Source of the DNA: Nisaea sp.
GTDB lineage: Bacteria; Pseudomonadota; Alphaproteobacteria; Thalassobaculales; Thalassobaculaceae
Direction of reading: 5' to 3'
DNA: 45,897 nt
Assembly: GCF_017640745.1 (NCBI RefSeq)
Contig: NZ_JAEPQA010000031.1
Location: 1 to 45,897 of the forward strand
Below the pieces are notes generated by a model. That model saw only the letters and a program-made list of their open reading frames with translations. It was not told the origin of the DNA and did not search any database. The translations under genes and the position numbers were made by a program. Positions 20,486-28,680 of this stretch are shown here, one piece after another (position 1 is the first letter of the stretch; every line of letters starts with the position of its first letter).

Positions 20486-21199
20486 ATGGCCGAAGAAGAC
20501 GATATCGTTCTGTCGGAACTGGACGATGAAGAACTCGTGCAGCAGATGCACGACGATCTCTATGACGGCCTGAAGGAAGAAGTCGAGGAGGGCGTCAATA
20601 TCCTGCTCGAGCGCGGCTGGACGCCCTACAAGGTGCTGACCGAGGCGCTGGTCGAAGGCATGCGGATCGTTGGTATCGACTTCCGCGACGGCATCCTCTT
20701 CGTGCCCGAAGTGCTGATGGCGGCCAACTCCATGAAGGCCGGCATGACCATCCTGCGTCCGCTGCTCGCCGAGACCGGCGCACCGCGCATGGGCAAGATG
20801 GTGATCGGCACGGTGAAGGGCGACATCCACGACATCGGCAAGAACCTCGTCTCCATGATGATGGAAGGCGCCGGCTTCGAGGTGATCGATATCGGGATCA
20901 ACAATCCGGTCGAGAACTATCTGGCGGCGATCGAGGAGCACAAGCCGGACATCCTCGGCATGTCGGCGCTGCTGACCACCACGATGCCCTATATGAAGGT
21001 CGTCATCGACACGATGAAGGAAAAAGGCATCCGCGACGATTACATCGTCCTTGTCGGCGGCGCGCCGCTGAACGAGGCCTTCGCCGAGAATGTCGGCGCG
21101 GACGGCTATTGCCGCGACGCGGCCGTCGCCGTGGAGATGGCGAAGAAGCTGATCGCCGAGCGCGACCGCTCCAATTCCGCCGCCATGGGCGTCAGCTGA
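20486..21199 (+). CDS. Corrinoid-binding methyltransferase protein (MtbC/MttC-like)
   Basis: The 237-residue protein carries a methyl group on a B12 cofactor between a substrate methyltransferase and a folate methyltransferase. Residues 20-100 form the helical cap domain of B12-binding methyltransferases (GLKEEVEEGVNILLERG, then GILFVPEVLMAANSMKAG). The Rossmann domain has the base-off cobalamin motif GDIHDIGKN at 112-120 with lower-ligand His115, a SALLTTTMP segment, and VLVGGAPLNEAF near 189-199. ATG 20486 follows GGAGGCGAT. It heads a three-gene plus-strand group with the DUF1638 and Virulence_fact proteins. Confidence 0.92.
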   Translation: MAEEDDIVLSELDDEELVQQMHDDLYDGLKEEVEEGVNILLERGWTPYKVLTEALVEGMRIVGIDFRDGILFVPEVLMAANSMKAGMTILRPLLAETGAPRMGKMVIGTVKGDIHDIGKNLVSMMMEGAGFEVIDIGINNPVENYLAAIEEHKPDILGMSALLTTTMPYMKVVIDTMKEKGIRDDYIVLVGGAPLNEAFAENVGADGYCRDAAVAVEMAKKLIAERDRSNSAAMGVS

Positions 21200-21210
21200 G
21201 CGGGGCGGCG

Positions 21211-21852
21211 ATGGCCGCTCCGACGACAGCGCAGGCGATGCCGCGGGCCCTCGTGGTGGCCTGCGGTGCCCTCGGGCGCGAGCTGGTTGCCCTCAAGGAA
21301 GCGACCGGCTGGGAGGCGCTCGAGATCACCTGCCTGCCCGCCATATGGCACAATCACCCGGAAAAGATTGCGCCCGGCCTCCGCCGCAAGCTGAAGGCGG
21401 CCGACGGTTATGACGCGGTGTTCGTCGCCTACGGCGATTGCGGCACCGGCGGCGAGGTGGATGCCGTGATCGAGGAATTCGGCGTCGAGCGGATCGCGGG
21501 GCCGCACTGCTACCAGTTCTTCATGGGGACAGACGACTTCACACGGATGACCGATGACGATCCGGCCCGTTTCTTCCTCACCGACTATCTGGTCCGCCAT
21601 TTCGACCGGCTGATCGTGAAGGGACTCGGCCTCGACCGGTTTCCCGAGCTTCGGGACATGTATTTCGGCAACTACACCGCGCTGGTCTATATTGCCCAGA
21701 CGGAAGACGAACGCCTGAAAGCCAAGGCGCAGCAGGCGGCGGAGCGACTCGGCCTCGCATTCGAGTACCGCTATTGCGGGTACGGCGAGCTGCAGACTTT
21801 CATAGAAGAAGCCCGGGGCGGGCGCATTGAAGAAGCCCGGAACGGGCACTGA
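21211..21852 (+). CDS. DUF1638 family protein of the corrinoid locus
   Basis: The 213-residue product starts at ATG 21211, 11 bases after the corrinoid-protein stop. Recognisable family segments are LVVACGALGREL, CLPAIWHNHPEKI, YGDCGTGGEVDAVIEEFGVERI and GPHCYQFFMG. The conserved Cys and His residues (CGALG, WHNHPE, DCGTGG, PHCYQFF) suggest a metal or corrinoid contact, which is inference. The DUF1638 family is regularly encoded beside corrinoid proteins and MttB-type methyltransferases and is otherwise uncharacterised. The C-terminal 15 residues come from a 24-base tandem duplication. Confidence 0.85.
   Translation: MAAPTTAQAMPRALVVACGALGRELVALKEATGWEALEITCLPAIWHNHPEKIAPGLRRKLKAADGYDAVFVAYGDCGTGGEVDAVIEEFGVERIAGPHCYQFFMGTDDFTRMTDDDPARFFLTDYLVRHFDRLIVKGLGLDRFPELRDMYFGNYTALVYIAQTEDERLKAKAQQAAERLGLAFEYRYCGYGELQTFIEEARGGRIEEARNGH
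21805..21852 (+). repeat. 24-base tandem duplication at the 3' end of the DUF1638 gene
   Basis: Units 21805-21828 and 21829-21852 start identically with GAAGAAGCCCGG and differ at only a few positions. They encode EEARGGRI and EEARNGH, the second unit including the TGA stop. The duplication lengthens the C-terminal tail in frame. Confidence 0.75.
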
Positions 21853-21865
21853 ACGGAGCGGAGAG

Positions 21866-22180
21866 ATGGCGCATCTCATCACCGTCTACTGGCGGGACAT
21901 CCCGGCCCAGGTGATCGCCGAGGAAGGCCGCGGCCGGCGCCGGAGCCAGGCCAAGGTGGAACTGCCGGTCCGCTTTATTCATGCCATCGACATGGCGGCG
22001 ATGCGCGATGGCTCCGAGGACGAGGACGCCTACCTCGCCGGCTGGCGCCGCTCCGATCCGGTGGAGTGCGGCGCAGACCTTGAGGCCGAGGCGCAAGGTG
22101 CGGCCGAGGCGCTTGAGGCCGAGTATGACGGTGAGCGTCTGAAGGCGCTCATCGCCAATGGTGGCAACGCCGCCGAATAA
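21866..22180 (+). CDS. Virulence_fact family small protein (corrinoid locus)
   Basis: From ATG 21866, preceded by GGAG, the product has 104 residues. Segments HLITVYWRDIPAQVIAEEGRGR and VELPVRFIHAIDMAAM, and the DAYLAGWRR turn, match the small conserved alphaproteobacterial family named virulence factor in Pfam. The name comes from a Brucella screen and is not a biochemical function. In many alphaproteobacteria it sits next to DUF1638 and methyl-transfer genes, as here, so a role in corrinoid methyl transfer is more plausible than virulence (inference). It lies 13 bases after the DUF1638 gene and ends 10 bases before a convergent gene. Confidence 0.8.
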   Translation: MAHLITVYWRDIPAQVIAEEGRGRRRSQAKVELPVRFIHAIDMAAMRDGSEDEDAYLAGWRRSDPVECGADLEAEAQGAAEALEAEYDGERLKALIANGGNAAE

Positions 22181-22189
22181 TCCCGTCTC

Positions 22190-22699
22190 TCAACCGTCGA
22201 GCCAGTGCGGCGAATGGGCCAGCAGATCGTGCCGGATCGGCGGGTGATCCGGCGCCATCGGGTCGAGGCGCAGGCGGGTGAGGCGGAGGAAGCTGAACTT
22301 CCAGACGCCGCCGGTACGGACATATTCCTCCTCGTAGTGGCCGTAGCCGCAATAGCCGCGCCCGCCCGGAAACTCCTTCAGATGAACGCCCGGACCGAGT
22401 TCGACGAGGTCCATCATCGCCCAGATGCCACGTGCCCGGTCCGGGCCGAGGAAGGCGATTTCCGGTGAATGCACGTGATGGATCGACACCGCGTCCTTCA
22501 TCCGCGTCGAGATGCCTTTGACGAAGACCGTCTCGTCGGACCCGGTCGGGGCGGAGCCGAAGCCCTCGAACATGGTTCCCTTGGCGAAGAGGCCGGCGAG
22601 GCGGTCCCACTGCTTGGTATCGATGTAGCGGCAATATTGCGCCTTCAGACGCTTGATCGCCTCGGTGTCGGCATAGCGGGCGAGATCGATGTCATTCAT
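22190..22699 (-). CDS. SnoaL/NTF2-like nuclear transport factor 2 family protein
   Basis: The 169-residue protein has the cone-shaped SnoaL-like fold pattern: an N-terminal helix (IKRLKAQYCRYIDTKQWDRLAGLF), then strands, HHVHSPEIAFLG, a GIWAMMDLVEL strand, and a terminal sheet (GYGHYEEEYVRTGGVWKFSFLRLTRLR). Proteins of this type act as dehydratases, isomerases or ketosteroid-isomerase-like enzymes on small hydrophobic substrates. The downstream position relative to the SDR gene (18 bases) suggests a shared catabolic pathway, but the substrate is unknown. Confidence 0.85.
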   Translation of the reverse strand: MNDIDLARYADTEAIKRLKAQYCRYIDTKQWDRLAGLFAKGTMFEGFGSAPTGSDETVFVKGISTRMKDAVSIHHVHSPEIAFLGPDRARGIWAMMDLVELGPGVHLKEFPGGRGYCGYGHYEEEYVRTGGVWKFSFLRLTRLRLDPMAPDHPPIRHDLLAHSPHWLDG

Positions 22700-22717
22700 A
22701 TCGGTGTCCTTCCCGTA

Positions 22718-23764
22718 TCACGGGACCAGCCGTGCGGCGCGATATTGGTCGAACAGATCGAAGAACATCTGCTCCGACTTCAGCACTTGGTGGAAACCGG
22801 CAAGACGGGCCTTGGTCGTGTCCGAGACGATGTCCCAGGTCGGCGCGAAGACATAGTCGGCATAGGGCCAGAGCGCGATGTCGCGATAGGGCGTCGGGGC
22901 AAGTCCGTGCTTCTCGACGATGCGGTCCCAGACCGGCTCGTGTTCCGCCATGGTCTCGGCCAGCGAGATGCCGAGCGGCGGGCCGGCCTCCATGCCGAAA
23001 TAGGCGGCGAAGTGCTGCCACATGTAGCGCCAGCGGAAGATGTCGCCGTTGGTGATGTTGAAGGCCTGGTTGGCGGCTTCAGGCGCACCGGCCATCCAGA
23101 CGATGGCGCGGGCGAGATGATCGGAATGGGCGCATTCCGCAAGGCAGTCGAAGGCGGTCTCCGTCCCGGGGAAGCTGAACGGGCGGCCGAGCTCCTTCAT
23201 GATCGCGGCATAGGCGGCGAGCACCGAGACGAGGTTGCGTGCCTTGCCGGGGGTGAAGCCGAAGACCAGCGGCGGCCGCACCGCGCTCCAGCTCCAGGGC
23301 ACGTCGAGAGCGGAGATCCAGTCCTGCTGGTCGAAATAGAAGTTCGGCACCGGCGCCCGCGGATCGTCCTCCTCGGCCGGCGTCTTGTAGGCGCCGAGAT
23401 GGTTTCCGTAATACTTGGTGCCGTGCACGAGGTTGACGTGCTTCAGGCCGGGCGCGGCGGCGGAGATCGCCTCCACCGCGTTGACCAGCATGGCGAGATT
23501 GTCCTCGACCGACTCGTTCCCGCCCTCGCCGTGGGGTGCGCGGCCGGCGTAGAAGACGTGGGTGATGTGGGAGAGCTCTGCCGCCTTGGCGCGGCAGTCC
23601 GCCGGATCGAGCATGTCCATCGAAACGTGGTGTATCGGGAGATCCGTCCGGAGCGGTCTGCGGCTGACGCCGGTCACCGTGTGGCCCTCCGCGATGAGCT
23701 GGCGGCAGATTGCGCCGCCGACCATCCCGCTCGCCCCGAGCACCAGGGCGTTCATCCTTGTCAT
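22718..23764 (-). CDS. SDR-family reductase of the progesterone 5-beta-reductase/iridoid synthase type
   Basis: From ATG 23764, preceded by AGGAAA, the product has 348 residues. A Rossmann nucleotide loop LVLGASGMVGG lies at 7-17. The catalytic positions follow the PRISE pattern rather than the classical YxxxK. GTKYYG at 115-120 places Lys117, and NFYFDQQDW at 141-149 places Tyr143, equivalent to the Lys and Tyr of plant progesterone 5-beta-reductase. Such enzymes reduce enones with NADPH. Together with the SnoaL-like partner it may act on a cyclic or terpenoid enone (inference). Confidence 0.85.
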   Translation of the reverse strand: MTRMNALVLGASGMVGGAICRQLIAEGHTVTGVSRRPLRTDLPIHHVSMDMLDPADCRAKAAELSHITHVFYAGRAPHGEGGNESVEDNLAMLVNAVEAISAAAPGLKHVNLVHGTKYYGNHLGAYKTPAEEDDPRAPVPNFYFDQQDWISALDVPWSWSAVRPPLVFGFTPGKARNLVSVLAAYAAIMKELGRPFSFPGTETAFDCLAECAHSDHLARAIVWMAGAPEAANQAFNITNGDIFRWRYMWQHFAAYFGMEAGPPLGISLAETMAEHEPVWDRIVEKHGLAPTPYRDIALWPYADYVFAPTWDIVSDTTKARLAGFHQVLKSEQMFFDLFDQYRAARLVP

Positions 23765-23854
23765 CTGTTTTCCTCCCCTTTTTCTCCAACTGCACACCGG
23801 GGAGGAGCTGTGCGGCAAGGGGATTTCCGTTTTCGGGAGGGGCTCTGCTGCGAC

Positions 23855-24463
23855 TCAGCCGGTCCGCTCACCGGCGCGCACCGGTTCCGGCAGGCGGTTT
23901 TCCGGTGGGGCCAAGGGGCAGACCCAGTCCGGTGAATGGTAGCAGGAGGGATGGTAGGCGAAGTTGAAATCGAGGATCAGCCGTCCGTCCTCTGTCTGCC
24001 CGAGATCGGCGCCCTTGATGCTGTCGAGCATGTAGCGTCCGCCGCCATAGGTCTCGCGGCCGCTGGTGGCGTCGGTGAAAGGCAGGAAGGTGCCGCCGCC
24101 ATAGCCTTCGATCCAGTAGACCGTCAGCTCGCCGCCGAGTTTGGAGGCAAGGCCTCGCGTGCGGGCGAAGGGCCGGAGCGCGATATGCCCGTCGGCGCCG
24201 ATCTCTCCGGCCAGAATCTCTGTGCTCTCCGGCTCGTCCAGCGCGACTTCGAAGCGCATTCCCGGGTCGTAGTCGAACAGGGGGATGGAGCCGAAGTCAC
24301 CGCGACGGTCCTTTTCGATGGGCGATTGATCGTGGCCGCAAAAGAGAGCGTCGCGGGTGTCGCGCCAGAGCTGCCAGGCTGCCTCCGGGTCCTCGGTGCG
24401 CCGGATGTCGGTATAGAGATCGGACACCCGGCGGCGCCAGTCGGCAAGCGAAACGGTCTTCAT
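23855..24463 (-). CDS. DUF1684 domain protein
   Basis: The 202-residue product ends in the strongly conserved DUF1684 block: YGGGRYMLDSIKGADLG, then ILDFNFAYHPSC and WVCPLAPPENRLPEPVRAGER. The paired Cys residues with the histidine in FAYHPSC suggest a structural or metal site. The N-terminal part (ADWRRRVSDLYTDIR, then WRDTRDALFCGHDQSPI) is also typical. The family's biochemical role is unknown to me. It is on the same strand as the SDR and SnoaL genes, with a 90-base gap to the SDR start. Confidence 0.85.
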   Translation of the reverse strand: MKTVSLADWRRRVSDLYTDIRRTEDPEAAWQLWRDTRDALFCGHDQSPIEKDRRGDFGSIPLFDYDPGMRFEVALDEPESTEILAGEIGADGHIALRPFARTRGLASKLGGELTVYWIEGYGGGTFLPFTDATSGRETYGGGRYMLDSIKGADLGQTEDGRLILDFNFAYHPSCYHSPDWVCPLAPPENRLPEPVRAGERTG

Positions 24464-24605
24464 GTCGATCCCCTGATAATCATACTGCCTGACATAGAAC
24501 GTGCGCCGGACGGTAGCACGTCACGGGCACGTGAGGCCTGGCTTGACCGCGGGCGGGTGCACGCCGAAGCTCTTCCTCCATCACCCGTTACTGAAGGAAA
24601 AGCCC

Positions 24606-25211
24606 ATGACCTGGATTGCGACCGTGCCCTATGCCGAGGCGACAGGGCGCCTGAAGACGCTCTATGACCGGGTCAAGGGGCCGGACGACAATGTCGACAA
24701 CATCATGATGGCCCACAGCCTGCGCCCTCATTCCATGGAAGGGCACATGCATCTCTACAAGTACGTGCTGCACCACACCGGCAACAAGGTGCCGAAATGG
24801 ATGCTGGAAGCGCTGGGCGTCTATGTCAGCCTGATCAACCGGTGCGCTTACTGCGTCGAGCATCATTTCCAGGGCCTCCGCCGCCTGCTCGGCGACGATG
24901 CGCGGGCGAACGCGATCCGCGCCGCGCTCGAGGCGGGCAAGCCGGAACAGGCATTCGATGGCGCGGAACTGGAAATGTGCCGCTATGCGGAGAAGCTGAC
25001 GAAGGATCCCGCTGCGCTCGCCGAGGCGGATATCGAGGCGATGCGGGCGGCAGGGCTCGATGACGGGCGCATTCTCGAGGTGAACCAGGTTGTCAGTTAC
25101 TTCTGTTACGCGAACAGAACGGTCCTTGGGCTTGGGGTGAACACGGACGGGGATATTCTCGGACTGTCGCCGAACGAGTCCGACGATCCTGACAACTGGT
25201 CGCATAGCTGA
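24606..25211 (+). CDS. AhpD-like carboxymuconolactone decarboxylase / peroxidase-related enzyme
   Basis: The start is ATG 24606 after GAAGGA. The 201-residue protein carries the CxxCxxxH redox motif at Cys80, Cys83 and His87 (NRCAYCVEHH), as in AhpD alkylhydroperoxidases. The helical context is LGVYVSLINRC before it and VVSYFCYANRTVLGLGV near the C-terminus, the latter typical of the peroxidase-related subfamily. It probably reduces a peroxide or serves a thiol relay; true decarboxylase activity is unlikely with this motif. Its last 14 codons are echoed 1.9 kb downstream, after the histidine kinase gene. Confidence 0.88.
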   Translation: MTWIATVPYAEATGRLKTLYDRVKGPDDNVDNIMMAHSLRPHSMEGHMHLYKYVLHHTGNKVPKWMLEALGVYVSLINRCAYCVEHHFQGLRRLLGDDARANAIRAALEAGKPEQAFDGAELEMCRYAEKLTKDPAALAEADIEAMRAAGLDDGRILEVNQVVSYFCYANRTVLGLGVNTDGDILGLSPNESDDPDNWSHS

Positions 25212-25453
25212 GTGACGATCTCTGTCCCCGATGTTTTGATGTCAGAGCTGGGTGGGGCCGACGCCATCGTGAGTCTCGCGGAAATCATGTTGAATTAAGT
25301 CCATTTAGTTCTCACGGTGTGATGTCGGGTGCTAAATGCGTGCAACGCCGGATAAATCAGGCAAGACAAGAAGATCGACAGGCTCGGATGCATTTCACAG
25401 GCCAATAACGATCCAGAAATCGCAGGATGTTTTTTTGAGGATTGTGTCTCCCG

Positions 25454-27025
25454 ATGATCGGTAGGATTTTGCGCCTTTTCCGAGGCGAACATAAGGGCCG
25501 GGATGATCAATCGGCTGCGCTGGATGCTTTGAACGATGTCTTGAAGCATGAAAATAAAGTCATTTGGATCGATTCATACGGGAAAGAAAAGTCGATCCTG
25601 AATATCGGCGACTATCGCGCGTTGTACGGCCGCGATCAGAGAGTTCTCGAGCAGGATCCACTGGATTGGATGCAGGCGATCCACAAGGACGACGTCCCGA
25701 GTGTCCGCGAGGCCCTGAAGGGCCAGCCATTCGGCGATTTCGACGTTCTGTACCGGGTCGTCAAGGAAGACGGGTCGACCCGATGGATACACGATCGTTC
25801 ACTGGTCGTCCGAGATGATCGGAACGAGCCGCTCTATCTTGCCGGATTGGCGGAGGACGTCACCGACAAAGTGGCGCTCGACGAGCAGCTCGCCGCCGAT
25901 ATGAAACTGAGGACGATTGGCACAATCGCCGGAGGCGTCGCGCACGACTTCAACAATATCCTGGCGGTCGTTATCGGAAATCTCGAACTCGCTCTTTCGA
26001 AACAGCCGGATCCGGAGATCGCCAAGCATTTGAATATCGCGCTCGGTGCGGCGGAACGGGGGGCCACGACGACACACAGGTTGCTGGCCTATGCCAGACA
26101 GCAGCCGCTGGCCCCGGAAGCCGTTTCTGTCTCTGACCTGATCGATTCCCTGAAGCCGATTGTCGCCCAGTTCGTTTCCGATCATGCGGAGATAAGCTAC
26201 CACATTGTGCCGAATGTCTCCGAGTGTTTCGCAGACCGTGGGGAACTGGAAACGGTTCTGATCAATCTGATCATCAACGCCCGGGATGCGGTCGATGGGT
26301 ACGGCCGGATATTTCTGGAAGCCAATACTGTTGAGCTCGATCAGGCATACGTCGATCTGAACTTCGAGGTGGAAGCCGGGAGTTATGTGCGGTTCTCGAT
26401 CTCGGATAACGGTATCGGGATGTCGAAAGAAGTCCTGGAGCGTGTTTTCGAGCCATTCTTCACGAACAAGTCCAAATCGGGGGGATCCGGCCTTGGACTT
26501 TCCATGGCCTACGGCTTCGCCAAACAGTCGAGGGGAAATCTGAAAATCTATTCGGAGCCGGGCAAGGGAACGACGGTCAATCTCTACCTTCCGGTCGCTG
26601 AAAAAGCCGGTGCTTCCTCGCAACCCGAGCCCGAAAGGGTGGCTGACGCCGGGCTTCCCGGCGCGAAATGCATCGTTGTCGACGATGATCCCGATGTGGG
26701 CGAGGTGATCGTCTCCTTCCTCGAGAAGCTGGGCTGTACAGCAATTCTGTTCACTGATCCTCACGACCTGATCGCGAAATTCGAGATCTGTCGCGACGTT
26801 TCTTTGCTCGTTACCGACGTGGTACTGCAATCCGACATAAACGGCCCGGAATTGGGGGCATTGATGCAGAAGCAGTTTCCGGACATACGCATCATCTACT
26901 TGTCAGGTTACACCGAGAACGCCATCATTCACCACGGTCGCCTGGACGAAGGCATACGCCACTTGCAGAAACCGTTCTCGTTCCATGAGTTCGCCGCAGC
27001 TTGCGAAGCCGCGCTGAGCTCATGA
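25454..27025 (+). CDS. Hybrid sensor histidine kinase (PAS - HisKA - HATPase - receiver)
   Basis: The product has 523 residues from ATG 25454; a TTG four codons upstream is an alternative. There is no membrane segment, so sensing is cytoplasmic. Residues 30-140 form a PAS domain (WMQAIHKDDVPSVREAL, then YRVVKEDGSTRWIHDRSL). The dimerisation helix has GGVAHDFNN with phospho-acceptor His164. The ATPase domain shows Asn275 (N box), DNGIGM and GGSGLGLS. A receiver domain follows from about 405, with VVDDDPD, phospho-acceptor Asp455 (LLVTDVVL), Ser484 and Lys at KPFSF. No partner regulator is adjacent. The gene is flanked by a duplicated piece of the upstream gene's 3' end, which suggests insertion or rearrangement. 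Confidence 0.92.
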   Translation: MIGRILRLFRGEHKGRDDQSAALDALNDVLKHENKVIWIDSYGKEKSILNIGDYRALYGRDQRVLEQDPLDWMQAIHKDDVPSVREALKGQPFGDFDVLYRVVKEDGSTRWIHDRSLVVRDDRNEPLYLAGLAEDVTDKVALDEQLAADMKLRTIGTIAGGVAHDFNNILAVVIGNLELALSKQPDPEIAKHLNIALGAAERGATTTHRLLAYARQQPLAPEAVSVSDLIDSLKPIVAQFVSDHAEISYHIVPNVSECFADRGELETVLINLIINARDAVDGYGRIFLEANTVELDQAYVDLNFEVEAGSYVRFSISDNGIGMSKEVLERVFEPFFTNKSKSGGSGLGLSMAYGFAKQSRGNLKIYSEPGKGTTVNLYLPVAEKAGASSQPEPERVADAGLPGAKCIVVDDDPDVGEVIVSFLEKLGCTAILFTDPHDLIAKFEICRDVSLLVTDVVLQSDINGPELGALMQKQFPDIRIIYLSGYTENAIIHHGRLDEGIRHLQKPFSFHEFAAACEAALSS

Positions 27026-27077
27026 AGCGATTAAGGGTCTTTGGCAGTAGACGATTGTTTCGGTGGACGCGGTGTTT

Positions 27078-27119
27078 CTGAACAGGCCAGACTATCCTGA
27101 CAACTGGTCGTACAGCTGA
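27078..27119 (+). pseudogene. Duplicated 3'-end fragment of the AhpD-like gene
   Basis: The last 30 bases (27090-27119) match 25182-25211, the end of the AhpD-like gene, with only three differences. Translated in the matching frame, the fragment ends PDYPDNWSYS-stop, against SDDPDNWSHS-stop in the intact gene. An in-frame TAG lies upstream at 27048, so no gene remains. This is either a remnant of a second AhpD-like copy or the product of a duplication that accompanied arrival of the histidine kinase gene. Confidence 0.7.
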
Positions 27120-27126
27120 CACGAGC

Positions 27127-27654
27127 ATGTCGGGAAAGATCGAGATCAGCGAGAGCGGGCCGGACGATGAGCCGGCGATCGAGGCGCTCTACCCGGCGGC
27201 CTTTCCGGAGGAGGATCTGCTGCCGGTGGTGCGCGCGCTGCTGCGCGAGACATCGGGCGTCCTTTCGCTGCTCGCACTCGAGCGGCCGTCGGTGGCCGGG
27301 CATGCCGTCTTCACGGTCTGCGGTCTTGCCGGACAGACGGAGAGCGTCGCGTTGCTCGGACCGCTTGCGGTCCGGCCGGCCCTGCAGCGGCGGGGGATCG
27401 GCGGCGCGCTCGTGCGCGCCGGGCTGGAGCGGATGAAGGCCGCGAGGATCCAGAAGGTCCTGGTGCTCGGAGATCCCGCCTACTACGGGCGTTTCGGATT
27501 TGCGCCGGAGACCGGGATAACGCCGCCCTACCAAATTCCCGAGGATTGGCGGCCGGCCTGGCGGTCCCTCGACCTCGGTACCGCCGCCATTTCTCTCTCC
27601 GGGACGCTTATGGTCCCGGCTCCCTGGCGCGTACCCGCCTATTGGGGTGCCTGA
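27127..27654 (+). CDS. GNAT-family N-acetyltransferase
   Basis: The 175-residue protein has the GNAT fold order: an N-terminal strand and acidic helix (DEPAIEALYPAAFPEEDLLP), a central strand pair, acetyl-CoA motif A at LLGPLAVRPALQRRGIGGAL with the QxxGxG pyrophosphate loop, then VLVLGDPAYYGRFGFAPE, typical of the YhbS-like subgroup. The acceptor is unknown. ATG 27127 lies just after the duplicated fragment, and no strong ribosome site is visible. Confidence 0.88.
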   Translation: MSGKIEISESGPDDEPAIEALYPAAFPEEDLLPVVRALLRETSGVLSLLALERPSVAGHAVFTVCGLAGQTESVALLGPLAVRPALQRRGIGGALVRAGLERMKAARIQKVLVLGDPAYYGRFGFAPETGITPPYQIPEDWRPAWRSLDLGTAAISLSGTLMVPAPWRVPAYWGA

Positions 27655-27704
27655 CGCGGAACGCCGCTTCCCCTTGCCGCAGAACCGGGACCCGCCCGCC
27701 GCCG

Positions 27705-28541
27705 TCAGTTTCCGAACAGCTTCTTCAGTCCTTCGCCGACCGTGCCGTCGAGTTTCTTGCCGGCATCCTCAAGCGCTTTCTTGGTGCTTTCGCTGTCGGT
27801 CGGGATCGCGCCGCCGGTGAGCTTGCCGAGATTGTCCTTCAGGCCCTCCAGCGTCTTGCCGACGCCAAGCGTGCCGGCGGTCTGGCTCGCTGCCGCCGTG
27901 AGGGCCGCCATGACCTTCTCCGCGATCTGCTCAGGCGTCGCGCCGCCCTCGTCCTTGCCGATGTCGCGGAGCGTGATGTCCGGCAGGCTGCCCTCGATCT
28001 GCTGGTCCCCGAGAATACCGGTGGAGGCCGCGACGCGCACTGTCCCGCCGCGGATGTTCAGGACCTCGATCACGAGCTTCTGCTGAGCCGCCTCGCTCTC
28101 GCCTGCTTCCGCCTTGCCGCCGGAGCCGTCGCCTGTGCTCTTCTTCACGTTGGCGGAGATCGCATCAATATTGTTGCCGCCGGGAGCGAGCTCGTAGGTC
28201 ACTTTCGGCCGGTCGACGGAGATTTCCCTGATGACGATCACCGGCTGGGTGACGCTCGCCGTGTCGATCGCGACGCTGATGCCGCCGAGTTCGACCGCGC
28301 TGTCGCTCTTGAAGCCGGACGGGTTGCCGACCGTCAGCCCGCTGATCGCGCCGCGGCCGTCGAACGGCTTGATCTCGACGCCGGTGACGGTCACCGGCAC
28401 GCCCGCGACTTCCGAGCCCTGGCTCTCGATCACGTCCTTCACGATGCCGTCGAGGTTGGACAGCACGAAGAAGAAGATCCCGGCGACGACCACCAGAAGG
28501 ACCGCGAGGCCGCCGACGACAATGCCCAGAAGACGTTTCAT
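27705..28541 (-). CDS. AsmA-like membrane-anchored protein
   Basis: From ATG 28541 the product has 278 residues. An N-terminal membrane anchor spans about 4-28 (GIVVGGLAVLLVVVAGIFFF). Beta-rich repeats follow with AsmA-type signatures: VTGVEIKPFDGRGAISGLTV, NPSGFKSDSAVELGGISVAI and VIVIREISVDRP. The C-terminal third is Ala/Gly/Lys-rich and helical. AsmA-like proteins are implicated in lipid traffic or outer-membrane assembly in the periplasm. It is shorter than canonical AsmA. An alternative upstream start to 28829 would add a basic, unstructured stretch and is unlikely. Confidence 0.85.
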   Translation of the reverse strand: MKRLLGIVVGGLAVLLVVVAGIFFFVLSNLDGIVKDVIESQGSEVAGVPVTVTGVEIKPFDGRGAISGLTVGNPSGFKSDSAVELGGISVAIDTASVTQPVIVIREISVDRPKVTYELAPGGNNIDAISANVKKSTGDGSGGKAEAGESEAAQQKLVIEVLNIRGGTVRVAASTGILGDQQIEGSLPDITLRDIGKDEGGATPEQIAEKVMAALTAAASQTAGTLGVGKTLEGLKDNLGKLTGGAIPTDSESTKKALEDAGKKLDGTVGEGLKKLFGN

Positions 28542-28680
28542 CTCATTCACTCCGTCTCTGGCGCGGGGTATCCCGGCCGCGCGCCCGTTCACTACCGTTC
28601 CCGCTTGAAATGTAAGCTCTTTTTGGCCGTGCGGTCCAGTGACACTCAGGTTGCTGGACCACTTCCGCCGGGACCCAGCG

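Noticed and set aside
25212-25453. Promoter candidate TTGAAT near 25290 upstream of the histidine kinase
   Set aside because: No acceptable -10 box at 16-18 bases; left unassigned.
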